A DNA stretch of 64,000 nucleotides from Lachnospiraceae bacterium (GTDB lineage Bacteria; Bacillota; Clostridia; Lachnospirales; Lachnospiraceae). Under the pieces are notes generated by a model. The model saw nothing but the letters and a program-made list of their open reading frames with translations, was not told the DNA's origin and made no database searches. Shown here piece after piece: positions 49,821 to 58,511 of the stretch (the stretch's first letter is position 1; every line of letters starts with the position of its first letter). A program made the position numbers and the translations under genes. The DNA lies in assembly GCA_014804645.1 (NCBI GenBank), contig JAAUZI010000041.1, positions 39,327 through 103,326 of the forward strand, read 5' to 3'.

Positions 49821-50831
49821 ATGAGAAGAGACAACAGAAAACAGAATATCAGAAAAGAACGGATCATTATGATCGCATCCTCGGCTTTTGTGATGGCGGC
49901 CCTGACCATGACAGGAGTATATATGAAGGAGAATAGTGTTCAAAATCAGGACAATGGATACAGCATCGATTTCACTGAAATCGAGAGCCAGGCAGACGAC
50001 AAATCCCAGGATATCGGCGGTTCCGGTCAGAACCAAAATTCCCAGACTCCCGGGAGCATTCCCCACAACGCGGCCACGGTGCAGGAGTTTCCGGAGGACG
50101 ATCTGGATTATCTGCCCATGGAGGAGGCTGGCTCTTCCATGATTCAGATTCCCGGCCTGACGGATGGCACACTCTCGGAGGCGGACGTGGCCAGCGATGA
50201 ACAGTTGGCTATGCTGGAGGAGCAGAAAGTCCGGGAGAGGGAGACACAGGAGAATGAATCCCAGGGGAGCAGTACGCCGGAGAGTGTTGTGCCGGAGAGC
50301 AGTGCGGCTGCAGCAGACCTGATAGATCCGGCGCTGGAACAGGCTCTGTTTCAGGAGCAGCAGCCTCTGGAGGAAGTGGCGGCCTGGGAGCAGCAGCCTG
50401 AGAGCAGAGTGTTGGGATTCTCCGCTGACCAGGGGCTGGTTCGACCTGTATCGGGAGATGTGCTGATCCCCTACAGCATGGATCGGACAGTGTATTTCAC
50501 CACACTGGATCAGTATAAGTACAATCCGGCCACTGTATACCGTGTGGAAGAGGGTACTCAGGTAATAGCCTGCGCCGAGGCACGTGTGGCGTCCATTTTC
50601 AGCAATGAGGAGATCGGTCAGGCAGTGACGCTGGATCTGGGCAACGGATTCCAGGTCGTGTACGGCCAGCTGCAGGGTCTAAATGTGTCAGAGGGAGACT
50701 ATGTGAATCCCGGACAGATCATCGCGACTGTGGCGGCTCCCACCATATACTACAGCCTGGAGGGCAGCAATCTGTATTTCCTGCTGGAGCAGGACGGAGC
50801 GGCGCTTGATCCGCAGGGAATGTATTATTAA
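49821..50831 (+). CDS. Degenerate M23 peptidase-like membrane protein, SpoIIQ-like
   Basis: The 336-residue protein has an N-terminal membrane segment (about 16-36), a long low-complexity acidic, Gln/Glu/Ser-rich linker (about 50-200), and a C-terminal LytM-like domain (RPVSGDVLIPYSMDRTVYF to the end). The HxxxD and HxH zinc residues of active M23 are absent: the positions hold YNPAT, VVYGQLQ and NLYFLL. Such domains without zinc ligands act by binding, as in SpoIIQ of the engulfment channel, which fits a spore-former. The start follows GGGAGGTG. No partner SpoIIIA genes are near, so the SpoIIQ role is inference. Confidence 0.78.
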   Translation: MRRDNRKQNIRKERIIMIASSAFVMAALTMTGVYMKENSVQNQDNGYSIDFTEIESQADDKSQDIGGSGQNQNSQTPGSIPHNAATVQEFPEDDLDYLPMEEAGSSMIQIPGLTDGTLSEADVASDEQLAMLEEQKVRERETQENESQGSSTPESVVPESSAAAADLIDPALEQALFQEQQPLEEVAAWEQQPESRVLGFSADQGLVRPVSGDVLIPYSMDRTVYFTTLDQYKYNPATVYRVEEGTQVIACAEARVASIFSNEEIGQAVTLDLGNGFQVVYGQLQGLNVSEGDYVNPGQIIATVAAPTIYYSLEGSNLYFLLEQDGAALDPQGMYY

Positions 50832-50870
50832 TCGGTAAAAGGCTGGATTTCACAAAGCGGCGGAAAGGAT

Positions 50871-52085
50871 ATGGGCGGAGAAATGGAGATCGTTAACGGC
50901 CTGATTCATACCATGGGAAAGCAGGGAATCATCAAGCATGGTGCAGTCCGAGTGGAAAACGGAAAAATAGCATGGGTGGGAACCATGAAACAGTGGCGTG
51001 AGAGATACCATGCGGCGGATTGCGAGGAGCCGATACTTGACGCAGCCGGCGGCTGGGTGCTGCCGGGCATCATCGAGGCCCACTGTCATATGGGAATCAC
51101 TGAGGAAAAAAAGGGGATGGAGGGGGACGACTGCAACGAGACAGTGGACCCCGTCACCCCCTGGCTGCGGGCGATAGACGCCATCAACAGCATGGATGCG
51201 GCATTTGACGACGCCGTGCGGGCCGGGATCACCGCAGCCATGATTGGTCCCGGCAGTTCCAATGTGGTGGGCGGGCAGTTTGCCCTGGTGAAAACCCGGG
51301 GCAGGCGGATTGATGACATTGTGGTGAAGGCCCCGGCGGCCATGAAGGTTGCCTTTGGGGAGAATCCCAAGGTCAACTATTCTGGTCAGGGAAAAAGTCC
51401 TTCCACCCGCATGGCTATAGCGGGCATGCTGCGCCGGGAGTTGTTCGAGGCTAAAAGATACTGGGAACAGAAAGTACTGGCTCGGGGAAGAGACGAGGAC
51501 TTTCAGGAGGACTTCACAAAGGAATGCTGGATTCCCGTGCTGCGCCGGGAGATTCCGCTCAAAGCTCATGTACATCGAGTGGACGATATTTTCACCGCCA
51601 TTCGGATCGCTCGGGAATTTGGCCTGGATATGACTCTGGACCATTGCAGCGAGGGACATCTGATTGCACAGGAACTGGCGGCAGTGGGATTTCCCGCTAT
51701 TGTAGGCCCGGACCTCACCAGCCGCAACAAGATAGAAGTGCAGAATGTGGCGTTCAAAACAGCCGGGGTTTTGGCCAGAGCAGGCGTGCTGGTGGCAATC
51801 ACAACGGACCATCCGGTATCTCAAATTCAGTCTCTGCCCCTGTGCGCAGGGCTGGCCGTGAAATCCGGGCTGCCCATGGAGGAGGGACTTAAGGCCATCA
51901 CGGTCAATGCCGCCCGTATCTGCGGAGTCCTTGACAGGATGGGAACTCTGGAGCCGGGAAAGGATGCGGATATTGCGGTTTTCAGCGGAAACCCTATGGA
52001 GGTATTCACGCAGACCCTGTATACTGTAATAGACGGACGGGTGGTATATGATGCCAGGGACGCCCAGGCGGAGGAATACTCCTGA
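50871..52085 (+). CDS. Amidohydrolase (imidazolonepropionase-like)
   Basis: The 404-residue protein is a metal-dependent amidohydrolase. The first metal site is EAHCHMG in place of the usual HxH-G form (Cys is between the two His). Other metal residues are in KAHVHRVDD, LDHCSEG and TTDHP. The C-terminal GTLEPGKDADIAVF is family typical. It is close to imidazolonepropionase-like members with unknown substrate. The start is uncertain between ATG 50871 and ATG 50883. It ends near a GACGCC/GGCGTC stem without a T run. Confidence 0.85.
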   Translation: MGGEMEIVNGLIHTMGKQGIIKHGAVRVENGKIAWVGTMKQWRERYHAADCEEPILDAAGGWVLPGIIEAHCHMGITEEKKGMEGDDCNETVDPVTPWLRAIDAINSMDAAFDDAVRAGITAAMIGPGSSNVVGGQFALVKTRGRRIDDIVVKAPAAMKVAFGENPKVNYSGQGKSPSTRMAIAGMLRRELFEAKRYWEQKVLARGRDEDFQEDFTKECWIPVLRREIPLKAHVHRVDDIFTAIRIAREFGLDMTLDHCSEGHLIAQELAAVGFPAIVGPDLTSRNKIEVQNVAFKTAGVLARAGVLVAITTDHPVSQIQSLPLCAGLAVKSGLPMEEGLKAITVNAARICGVLDRMGTLEPGKDADIAVFSGNPMEVFTQTLYTVIDGRVVYDARDAQAEEYS

Positions 52086-52145
52086 CGCCGCTGCGCGCTC
52101 TAGGCGTCCTTGAACAGAATTTAGGGAGAGAATAGAAGGAAAGTC

Positions 52146-52174
52146 TTTACCGCAGGGCTTTATTTTGCTATACT
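52146..52174 (+). promoter_or_regulatory. Promoter upstream of the GH9-like lipoprotein gene
   Basis: TTTACC is followed after 17 bp by TATACT with TGC before it (extended -10). It lies about 80 bp before the GTG at 52253. Confidence 0.6.
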
Positions 52175-52252
52175 AGGGGATGGCAAGCTTGGAAACATGC
52201 ATGTAGATGTAAGTATGCGGATTGGGACTGTGAACACGGCGGGAGGCAGGCA

Positions 52253-53626
52253 GTGGGACTTGTTGAGAGATATAGGAGAATAGTGTCGTTTCTGCTCTGC
52301 GGCTGTCTGGCGGCAGGGCTTTGCGGCTGCGGCTGGGTGGGAGATATGGAGAAAAACAACGCCATGGGTGAGCCGCAGATATCCCAGGCAGAAGGAGACG
52401 GGATTGCCGAGCAGGATGTTTTTAAGCTGCTGCCGGAGGCGGAGCTGGACTATCAGGTGCCGGAGCAGTATCCGGGGATATGGGTCAGCCTGGGAGGATA
52501 TGACAGCAAGGGCAGCAAAGAGGTATTCTTTCGCGGGCACAGCCTGCCGGACACTTTTCGGATCATGGACAGCGCCACGGGACAGTGTGTATACACGGGG
52601 CGTCTTCTGGAGGACAGGTACAATGCCGCCACGGAGGAATATAATAGTTACGGAGAGTTCACAGATTTTGTGGACGTGGGTGAATATTACATAGAATGTG
52701 ATATCATTGGCAGATCCTACTCCTTTACGCTGCAGGAGGCGCGGCTGCACGAGCAGTTTGATCTGGCGATTGCCGAGATACGGCGGCAGGGGCGGGAGAC
52801 GCCCACCGGCGCCGGGGCCGTCCGCGATATGCTGCAGCAGGTGATACTGGTGTTGCTCTCCTATGAACTTTACCCGGATTTATACGAGGATGGGGACGGC
52901 AATCAGATTCCCGATATTCTGGAATATATGACGGAGGCTGTACGCGCCATTGTGGGACGGCAGGAGTCCGCGGAGTCGGATGAACTGACCTACGAGCTGG
53001 CGGCGGCGCTGGCTAAGTACAGCTATATTTATCAGAAATATGACAGCAAATATGCCACGGAGATCGTGCAGGTGGCGGCGGGTCTGTGGCAGCAGGCGGA
53101 GAAGAACGAAACAAACCGGGCCGTGCAGGGCGACGCCAGACTGTTGGCGGCTGCGGAGCTGTACCGAGCCACGGGTCAGAGAAAATATGTGACGGTGCTG
53201 GAGGCAGACGACGGTGGACTGCTGGATAAGGCGCAGCAGGAAGACATGGGCCGCTATGATTATCTGGCGGCGGTCACCTATATCGCCACCAAGAAAAGTG
53301 TCAAGGTGGAGCTGTGCAACAAGCTGATTCGTATAGTGATGAACCGGGGAGAGAAGATTGCGGCGGGGATTCCCCGGATGGCATACCGGGAGGTGGATCA
53401 GAGTGAGTCCGCTGTAGATGATATGATGTGGGACATGGCGCTGCTGTCGGTGGTGGATTATGTAATCACCAACTACGAGTACGGCCGTGTGATAGAGAGG
53501 CAGTACTATTATCTGTGGGGGCGCAATGCCAAATCCTATTGTTTTTGGGAGCAGGATATAAGTCAGCAGCCAGCCTGGACGGCGTGCTATCTGCTCATGC
53601 TGTGTGACATGCGTGTCAACGAGTAG
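52253..53626 (+). CDS. Lipoprotein related to GH9 cellulases, probably inactive
   Basis: The 457-residue protein begins with a signal peptide and a lipobox-like LCGC, so it is anchored outside the membrane. Residues 65-165 look like the N-terminal Ig-like domain of GH9 (CelD_N; SLGGYDSKGSKEVFF, VDVGEYYIEC). The rest is alpha-helical in GH9 style with DGDGNQIPDILEYM, which matches the family form G(N)xIPDxLDE. The catalytic DAGDY motif and C-terminal Glu motif of active GH9 are not seen. A binding or sensing role for polysaccharide is possible. The GTG follows GGGAGGCAG well. Confidence 0.75.
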   Translation: MGLVERYRRIVSFLLCGCLAAGLCGCGWVGDMEKNNAMGEPQISQAEGDGIAEQDVFKLLPEAELDYQVPEQYPGIWVSLGGYDSKGSKEVFFRGHSLPDTFRIMDSATGQCVYTGRLLEDRYNAATEEYNSYGEFTDFVDVGEYYIECDIIGRSYSFTLQEARLHEQFDLAIAEIRRQGRETPTGAGAVRDMLQQVILVLLSYELYPDLYEDGDGNQIPDILEYMTEAVRAIVGRQESAESDELTYELAAALAKYSYIYQKYDSKYATEIVQVAAGLWQQAEKNETNRAVQGDARLLAAAELYRATGQRKYVTVLEADDGGLLDKAQQEDMGRYDYLAAVTYIATKKSVKVELCNKLIRIVMNRGEKIAAGIPRMAYREVDQSESAVDDMMWDMALLSVVDYVITNYEYGRVIERQYYYLWGRNAKSYCFWEQDISQQPAWTACYLLMLCDMRVNE

Positions 53627-53643
53627 ACGGGAAAGAGGTAAGC

Positions 53644-54429
53644 ATGGAGATGACATATCAGGGCCTGAGAGTCCAATACATAGAGCAGGGACAGGGACCT
53701 TTGGTAGTGCTGTTCCACGGCTGGGGAGCCAACAAGGAACTGTTTCGGTCGCTTATCGATACTCTGGCCGTACAGTACCGGGTGGTTGCGCCTGATACCC
53801 CCGGATTCGGACAGAGTCAGGAACCGGAAACTCCCTGGAGCCTGGAGGATTACTGTGAGTTCAGCCGGGCATTTATTGAACATGTGTCGGGGCCGGAGGA
53901 TACGGAGATAATTCTGATGGGGCACTCCCATGGAGGGCGCACTCTGATCCGTCTGGTGGGCAGCGGTATGCTGCGCGGGAAAGTGGTCCGTAAATTGGTT
54001 TTGATTGACAGTGCGGGGATTGTTCATGAAAAGACGCCCCAGCAGCTGCGCCGGATCAAACGGTATAAAAGAGGCAAAAGGTTCTTAAGCCTGCCTCCGG
54101 TGAAGGCGCTGTTCCCGCATGCGCTGGAGCGATTGCAGAGTAAGTCCGGCTCGGCGGATTACCGGGCGGCGTCCCCTGTCATGCGCCAGAGCATGGTGAA
54201 GGTGGTCAACGAGGATGTGCGGGAATATCTGCCCCGTATAGAGGCGGAGACCCTGCTGGTGTGGGGGGACCAGGATCAGGATACGCCGCTCTCCGACGGA
54301 CAGCTGATGGAGCAGCTGATTCCCGGCTCCGGGCTGGCGGTGCTGGCGGGGGCAGGACATTTCAGCTTTCTGGACCGGCAGTACCAGTTTTTGGCGGTGA
54401 TGCGGTCCTTTCTGGGAATTCCGAGCTGA
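53644..54429 (+). CDS. Alpha/beta hydrolase
   Basis: The 261-residue protein has the alpha/beta hydrolase fold: LFHGWGANKELF (oxyanion region), the nucleophile elbow GHSHGG (Ser95), an Asp in WGDQDQDTP and a His in GAGHFSFLDR. There is no signal peptide. The substrate is unknown. It follows the lipoprotein by 17 bp and precedes the Mur ligase by 81 bp, in a group that looks linked to the cell wall. Confidence 0.9.
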   Translation: MEMTYQGLRVQYIEQGQGPLVVLFHGWGANKELFRSLIDTLAVQYRVVAPDTPGFGQSQEPETPWSLEDYCEFSRAFIEHVSGPEDTEIILMGHSHGGRTLIRLVGSGMLRGKVVRKLVLIDSAGIVHEKTPQQLRRIKRYKRGKRFLSLPPVKALFPHALERLQSKSGSADYRAASPVMRQSMVKVVNEDVREYLPRIEAETLLVWGDQDQDTPLSDGQLMEQLIPGSGLAVLAGAGHFSFLDRQYQFLAVMRSFLGIPS

Positions 54430-54510
54430 GTTTTCCCTATAGTTTATGCCATGAGTCCGTGCGCTTTAGCGCATACTCAGTTCAGAAGAGTTAAATGCGG
54501 GGGTGTATAC

Positions 54511-56085
54511 ATGATAAATGCCTTTTTTATTTTGATATTTGTGACCGCTTTGGCGGCGATTACTCTGGGCGTGCGGCATGAGCTGCACATGTTCCAGCAG
54601 GGTTCCTATCAGTATCGGTCTTACTGGCGATACATGAAAACCCATCCTGTTATGACGCTGCTGCCGCTGACAGGGGTGATTCCTCTGGCAGCCTGTGGAA
54701 TTGCGAGTAAAACGTTGGCAGCCGTGACCGTGATCCTGGTATTTGAGTTGCTCTACCTGCTTTTACTGGTGCTGCTGTATTGGCCTAAGGCCGCCAAGAA
54801 AAAGCTGGTGATCACCGCCAGGGTGAAACGGCTGATTGCCACTACGGCGGTTCTGTATGTGCTGGCATGCCTGGCAGTACAGTTGACTGTGGGGATTTTC
54901 TGGTGGCCGCTGTTCATACTGGTGGCTCTGGGAGCCATGCTCAGTCCCTACGTGGTACTGCTGGCAAACCTGATAAACAGACCTATCGAGAAAGGCATCA
55001 ACAGACATTATATTCAAGACGCCCGGCGAATGCTGAAAGCCTGCCCTGACTTGAAGATTATAGGTATCACCGGCAGCTACGGCAAAACCAGCGTCAAGTA
55101 TTATCTGGAAACTCTGCTGGGCGCTCAATTTGATGTGCTGAAGACCCCGGAGAGTTTCAACACACCCATGGGCGTGGTAAAAACCATTCGGGGGAGCCTG
55201 CGGGCCACCCATGAGATCTTTCTGTGTGAGATGGGGGCCAGACATGTGGGAGACATCAAGGAGATCTGCGATATTGTGGACCCGCAGATCGGCGTGATCA
55301 CCTCCCTGGGCTATCAGCATCTGGAAACCTTTAAGTCCCTGGACAATATTGTGGGTACCAAGCGGGAGCTGTTCGACGCGCTGCCCCAGGGAGCGCCCAG
55401 ATTTGTAAGCGGCGACAATGAGTTTGTCAAGCAGTACGGAGTAGATCAGGGAGCCGTCACCTACGGTCTCGGGGAGGGCAATACCTACCGGGCCTGTGAT
55501 CTGGAATACAGCGAGAAGGGAGCCACCTTTTGGGTGCAGGCCCCGGATGGCAGCAGGGAGAGATTTACCACCCGGCTGCTGGGCGAGCACAATGTGATTA
55601 ATATTACAGGCGCCATAGCGGTGGCCCATGAACTGGGTATACCGCTAGACAAACTGAAACTCCCGGTTCACCGGCTGGAGGGCGCCCCCCACCGGCTGCA
55701 GCCCATCGCCCGGGGAAATACAGTCATTATCGATGACGCCTACAATTCCAATCCGAACGGCGCCCATATGGCCTTAAAGACTCTGGAAAGGTTCACGGGA
55801 CTGCGCATACTGGTGACACCCGGCATGGTGGAGCTGGGAGAGCAGGAAGACCACTACAACTACGAGCTGGGCAAAGAGGCCGCTAGGTGCTGTGACTACA
55901 TTGTACTGGTGGGCCGCAAACAGACGGAGAGCATCCAAAGAGGTGTGACGGACACAGACTTTGACAGACAGCGCCTCTATGTGGCGGAAAACCTGCAGGA
56001 CGCTATGAATTATGTGAACGCCATCGAGACGGACCGGAAAAAGATCGTCCTGCTGGAGAACGACTTGCCGGACAGTTATCTATAA
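54511..56085 (+). CDS. Membrane-anchored Mur ligase, MurF-like
   Basis: The 524-residue protein has about four membrane segments in residues 1-155 and then a Mur ligase core: ATP site GITGSYGKTS (about 185-193), a central domain with LCEMGARHVGDIKEICDIVDP, and a C-terminal domain with DDAYNSNPNGAHMAL. These forms are closest to MurF (UDP-MurNAc-tripeptide:D-Ala-D-Ala ligase). Usual MurF has no membrane domain. It is followed by ddl, which makes the D-Ala-D-Ala that MurF adds. A role in housekeeping or special peptidoglycan is inferred. The start ATG follows GGGGGTG. Confidence 0.88.
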   Translation: MINAFFILIFVTALAAITLGVRHELHMFQQGSYQYRSYWRYMKTHPVMTLLPLTGVIPLAACGIASKTLAAVTVILVFELLYLLLLVLLYWPKAAKKKLVITARVKRLIATTAVLYVLACLAVQLTVGIFWWPLFILVALGAMLSPYVVLLANLINRPIEKGINRHYIQDARRMLKACPDLKIIGITGSYGKTSVKYYLETLLGAQFDVLKTPESFNTPMGVVKTIRGSLRATHEIFLCEMGARHVGDIKEICDIVDPQIGVITSLGYQHLETFKSLDNIVGTKRELFDALPQGAPRFVSGDNEFVKQYGVDQGAVTYGLGEGNTYRACDLEYSEKGATFWVQAPDGSRERFTTRLLGEHNVINITGAIAVAHELGIPLDKLKLPVHRLEGAPHRLQPIARGNTVIIDDAYNSNPNGAHMALKTLERFTGLRILVTPGMVELGEQEDHYNYELGKEAARCCDYIVLVGRKQTESIQRGVTDTDFDRQRLYVAENLQDAMNYVNAIETDRKKIVLLENDLPDSYL

Positions 56086-56152
56086 TTAGGTGATATAAAA
56101 AGCAGTATCCAGAAGAGGGGTATGTGCACTAAAGCGCACAGGAGGTATAAAT

Positions 56153-57349
56153 ATGAAAATCAAATTGGCAGTTATTTTCGGCGGAAAGAGCGTGGAACAC
56201 GAGATATCCATAATCTCCGCGCTGCAGGCCTGCGAGTATATCGACAGGGAGAAATACGAGGTCATTCCCCTGTATATGACCAAGGACGGCGAATTCTACA
56301 CGGGGGAGCAGATCGGTAATATTGAGCGCTATAAAGATATTCCTCAGCTGCTGCGGGAGAGCACCCGGGTACTGCTGCTGAGTGAGGACGGCAAAGTGAA
56401 TATGGTGCGCTATCCCATGAAGAAATTTGGGAGCAATGTGTTGGGCAGTATCGACGTGGCCTTTCCCATTGTACACGGCACCAATGTGGAGGACGGAACG
56501 CTGCAGGGATATCTGCAGACTCTGGGACTGCCCTATGTGGGCTGCGACGTGCTTTCCTCGGCGGTGGGAATGAACAAATATGTGATGAAGACGGTCTTCA
56601 AAGACAACGATATACCGGTGCTGGACTGCGCCTGCTACAATTTGATGGACTTTGAGGACTTGGAGAAACTGATGGACCGAATAGAGGAAAAATTTTCCTA
56701 TCCCGTCATTGTCAAGCCCATCAATCTCGGCTCCAGCGTAGGTATCAGCAAGGCCTCTGACCGGGCGAGTCTGGAGGACGCTCTGGATCTGGGCTTTACG
56801 TTCGCCCAGAAAGTGCTGGTAGAGCCTGCGATTAGGCAGCTCAAGGAGATCAACTGCGCCGTGTTGGGAGACGAGCTGGAGGCGGAGGCCTCCGAGTGCG
56901 AGGAACCTTTGAATGCGGAGGAAATTCTGACCTACGAGGACAAATATATCGGCGGAGGCAAGAGCAAGGGCGGCTCCAAGGGTATGGTAAGCTTAAGCCG
57001 CGCCATACCGGCCAATATATCTAAGGAGCGCCGGGAGGAAATCCGGCAGATGGCGGTTAGAGCGTTTAAGTGTCTGGGATGTAGCGGCGTAGCCCGCATT
57101 GATTTCATGATAGACAAGGAGACTGACAAGGTATACCTGAATGAGATCAATACCATTCCAGGCTCCCTGGCCTTTTATCTCTGGGAGCCGCTGGGTCTTA
57201 AGTATCCGCAGCTGCTGGAGCGCATGATACAGCTGGCGCTGAAACGTCACCGTGAGAATCAGAAACTCACATTCTCTTTTGACACCAATGTGTTGGCCGG
57301 TGTGAAATTGGGCGGCGGCGCAAAAGGAGCCAAGGGCAGCAAGCTGTAA
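56153..57349 (+). CDS. ddl: D-alanine--D-alanine ligase
   Basis: The 398-residue ATP-grasp enzyme joins two D-Ala. Family parts are AVIFGGKSVEHEISIISA, VHGTNVEDGTLQGYLQ, KPINLGSSVGISKA, the omega loop with YEDKYIGGG and the metal site LNEINTIPGSLA. A glycine- and lysine-rich tail is at the C-terminus. The omega loop is of the Ddl kind, unlike the EKYT of VanG at 23193, so the window has both an ordinary and an alternative ligase. It lies downstream of the MurF-like gene and follows AGGAGG. Confidence 0.93.
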   Translation: MKIKLAVIFGGKSVEHEISIISALQACEYIDREKYEVIPLYMTKDGEFYTGEQIGNIERYKDIPQLLRESTRVLLLSEDGKVNMVRYPMKKFGSNVLGSIDVAFPIVHGTNVEDGTLQGYLQTLGLPYVGCDVLSSAVGMNKYVMKTVFKDNDIPVLDCACYNLMDFEDLEKLMDRIEEKFSYPVIVKPINLGSSVGISKASDRASLEDALDLGFTFAQKVLVEPAIRQLKEINCAVLGDELEAEASECEEPLNAEEILTYEDKYIGGGKSKGGSKGMVSLSRAIPANISKERREEIRQMAVRAFKCLGCSGVARIDFMIDKETDKVYLNEINTIPGSLAFYLWEPLGLKYPQLLERMIQLALKRHRENQKLTFSFDTNVLAGVKLGGGAKGAKGSKL

Positions 57350-57358
57350 GAGAGAGGT

Positions 57359-58348
57359 CTACGGCGCGGGCGCATGGGATAAGCGATACTCCCGTGGGGA
57401 GCAGCCGTACCGCTCCCGAAATACCCGGTAGAAGAAACTGCTGTTGTTGTAGCCTATGGCCTCCAGAATGCCGTCTACGGAAAGGGTGGTCTGGCACAGC
57501 AGATATACGGACTGCTGGAGTTTCTGCTGCTGCAGAAGCTCCTTGAAGGTGTGACCGGTATATTTTTTCAGCAGCCGACTGACATAGTAGGTGGGGAGCC
57601 GCAGCTCTTCGGAGATCTCCGCGAGGGTTCCGGCCTTGTAGTGTGTCTCGATATATTTTAATATGCGAAAAATCATATCCTGCTCATAGCTGCCGGTTCG
57701 GCCCTGGAACATGGAGTCGGCAAAAAGCGACAGATTCATTAGAATCAATCCCATGGTAATCTGATTGATGGTGTTGGTTCCCGGCTTTTTGTCGATCAGC
57801 GTCCAGAGCATATTTTCGACCAGATTCTGTATGGGCAGGATATTTTTGGCCCGAAAATGCAGATAAGGTATCTGGGGATTGCCGCTGGACAGGGTGGAGA
57901 CCAGGAAACTGCGCAGAACATTGTCCCGCTCGATCATGGACAGGGATCGGTCAAAGAATTCCGGGAGAATAATGAAGTTCACGGCGATGTCCTCTCTGCC
58001 GGCCGGCAGAATCTCTTGGGTGGCCGTCTGACTGAGAAACAGCAGGTCTCCCTGGTTCAACACGATCTTTTCGGTGTCGTTGATGATGTGCGTGGTGCTG
58101 CCGCAGCACATATACACCAGCTCCACATAGTTGTGCCGGTGTTTGGGAAAATGTGCAAAGCGGGTGTGGGGACGGATTTCGATGAGATGTCCCCGCTCAA
58201 GAAGTCTGGCATTGTCTACGACGAAATCCCTGCCGGAGGTGTATATCCCTTTCTGTATACATGCGTCTCCCTGCAGCAGCGTTCTCTCCTCCTGGGTTAT
58301 CTCTTTCAGGTGTTCCAGCAATTCTTTGTTCACGGCGTTTTCCCCCAT
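57359..58348 (-). CDS. AraC-family regulator of the rhamnose operon
   Basis: The 329-residue regulator has an N-terminal cupin sensing domain (HKHRHNYVELVYMCCG-like region, FPKHRHNYVEL) and a C-terminal pair of helix-turn-helix units (LAEISEELRLPTYYVSRLLKKYTG and ILEAIGYNNSSFFYRVFRERYG). It is divergent from rhaB, and the gene order suggests that it senses L-rhamnose and acts on rhaBAD. The start is uncertain: ATG 58348 has no clear ribosome-binding site, while GTG at 58333 is preceded by GGGGGA. It converges on ddl with 9 bp between stops. Confidence 0.86.
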   Translation of the reverse strand: MGENAVNKELLEHLKEITQEERTLLQGDACIQKGIYTSGRDFVVDNARLLERGHLIEIRPHTRFAHFPKHRHNYVELVYMCCGSTTHIINDTEKIVLNQGDLLFLSQTATQEILPAGREDIAVNFIILPEFFDRSLSMIERDNVLRSFLVSTLSSGNPQIPYLHFRAKNILPIQNLVENMLWTLIDKKPGTNTINQITMGLILMNLSLFADSMFQGRTGSYEQDMIFRILKYIETHYKAGTLAEISEELRLPTYYVSRLLKKYTGHTFKELLQQQKLQQSVYLLCQTTLSVDGILEAIGYNNSSFFYRVFRERYGCSPREYRLSHAPAP

Positions 58349-58359
58349 TGAAAAAGTGC

Positions 58360-58398
58360 AAATAAGGTCCCTGTTTTTGTGAGAAAGTGACCTTATTT
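58360..58398 (+). promoter_or_regulatory. Inverted repeat between the AraC gene and rhaB
   Basis: AAATAAGGTC (58360-58369) and GACCTTATTT (58389-58398) are perfect inverted copies 19 bp apart. The site lies in the divergent promoter region and is a likely site for the AraC regulator. Confidence 0.65.
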
Positions 58399-58463
58399 TT
58401 CCATGTCCTTTTTTATATGATACCTTTATAGGAGAAAAAAGTCCACCACAATTCGAGAGGATT

Positions 58464-58493
58464 GGTGTACAGTACACCGGTGTACAGCACACC
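58464..58493 (+). promoter_or_regulatory. Tandem palindromes in the rhaB leader
   Basis: Two 15-bp palindromes follow each other without a gap: GGTGTACAGTACACC (perfect) and GGTGTACAGCACACC (one mismatch). They end 18 bp before the rhaB start and lie downstream of the likely -10 (near 58410-58430). They look like a repressor operator for blocking the start of transcription or elongation. Confidence 0.7.
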
Positions 58494-58511
58494 GGAGACG
58501 GGAGGGAGATC

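Noticed and set aside
52084..52108. Terminator after the amidohydrolase gene
   Set aside because: A GACGCC/GGCGTC stem is present but no T run follows, so it is only a stem-loop.
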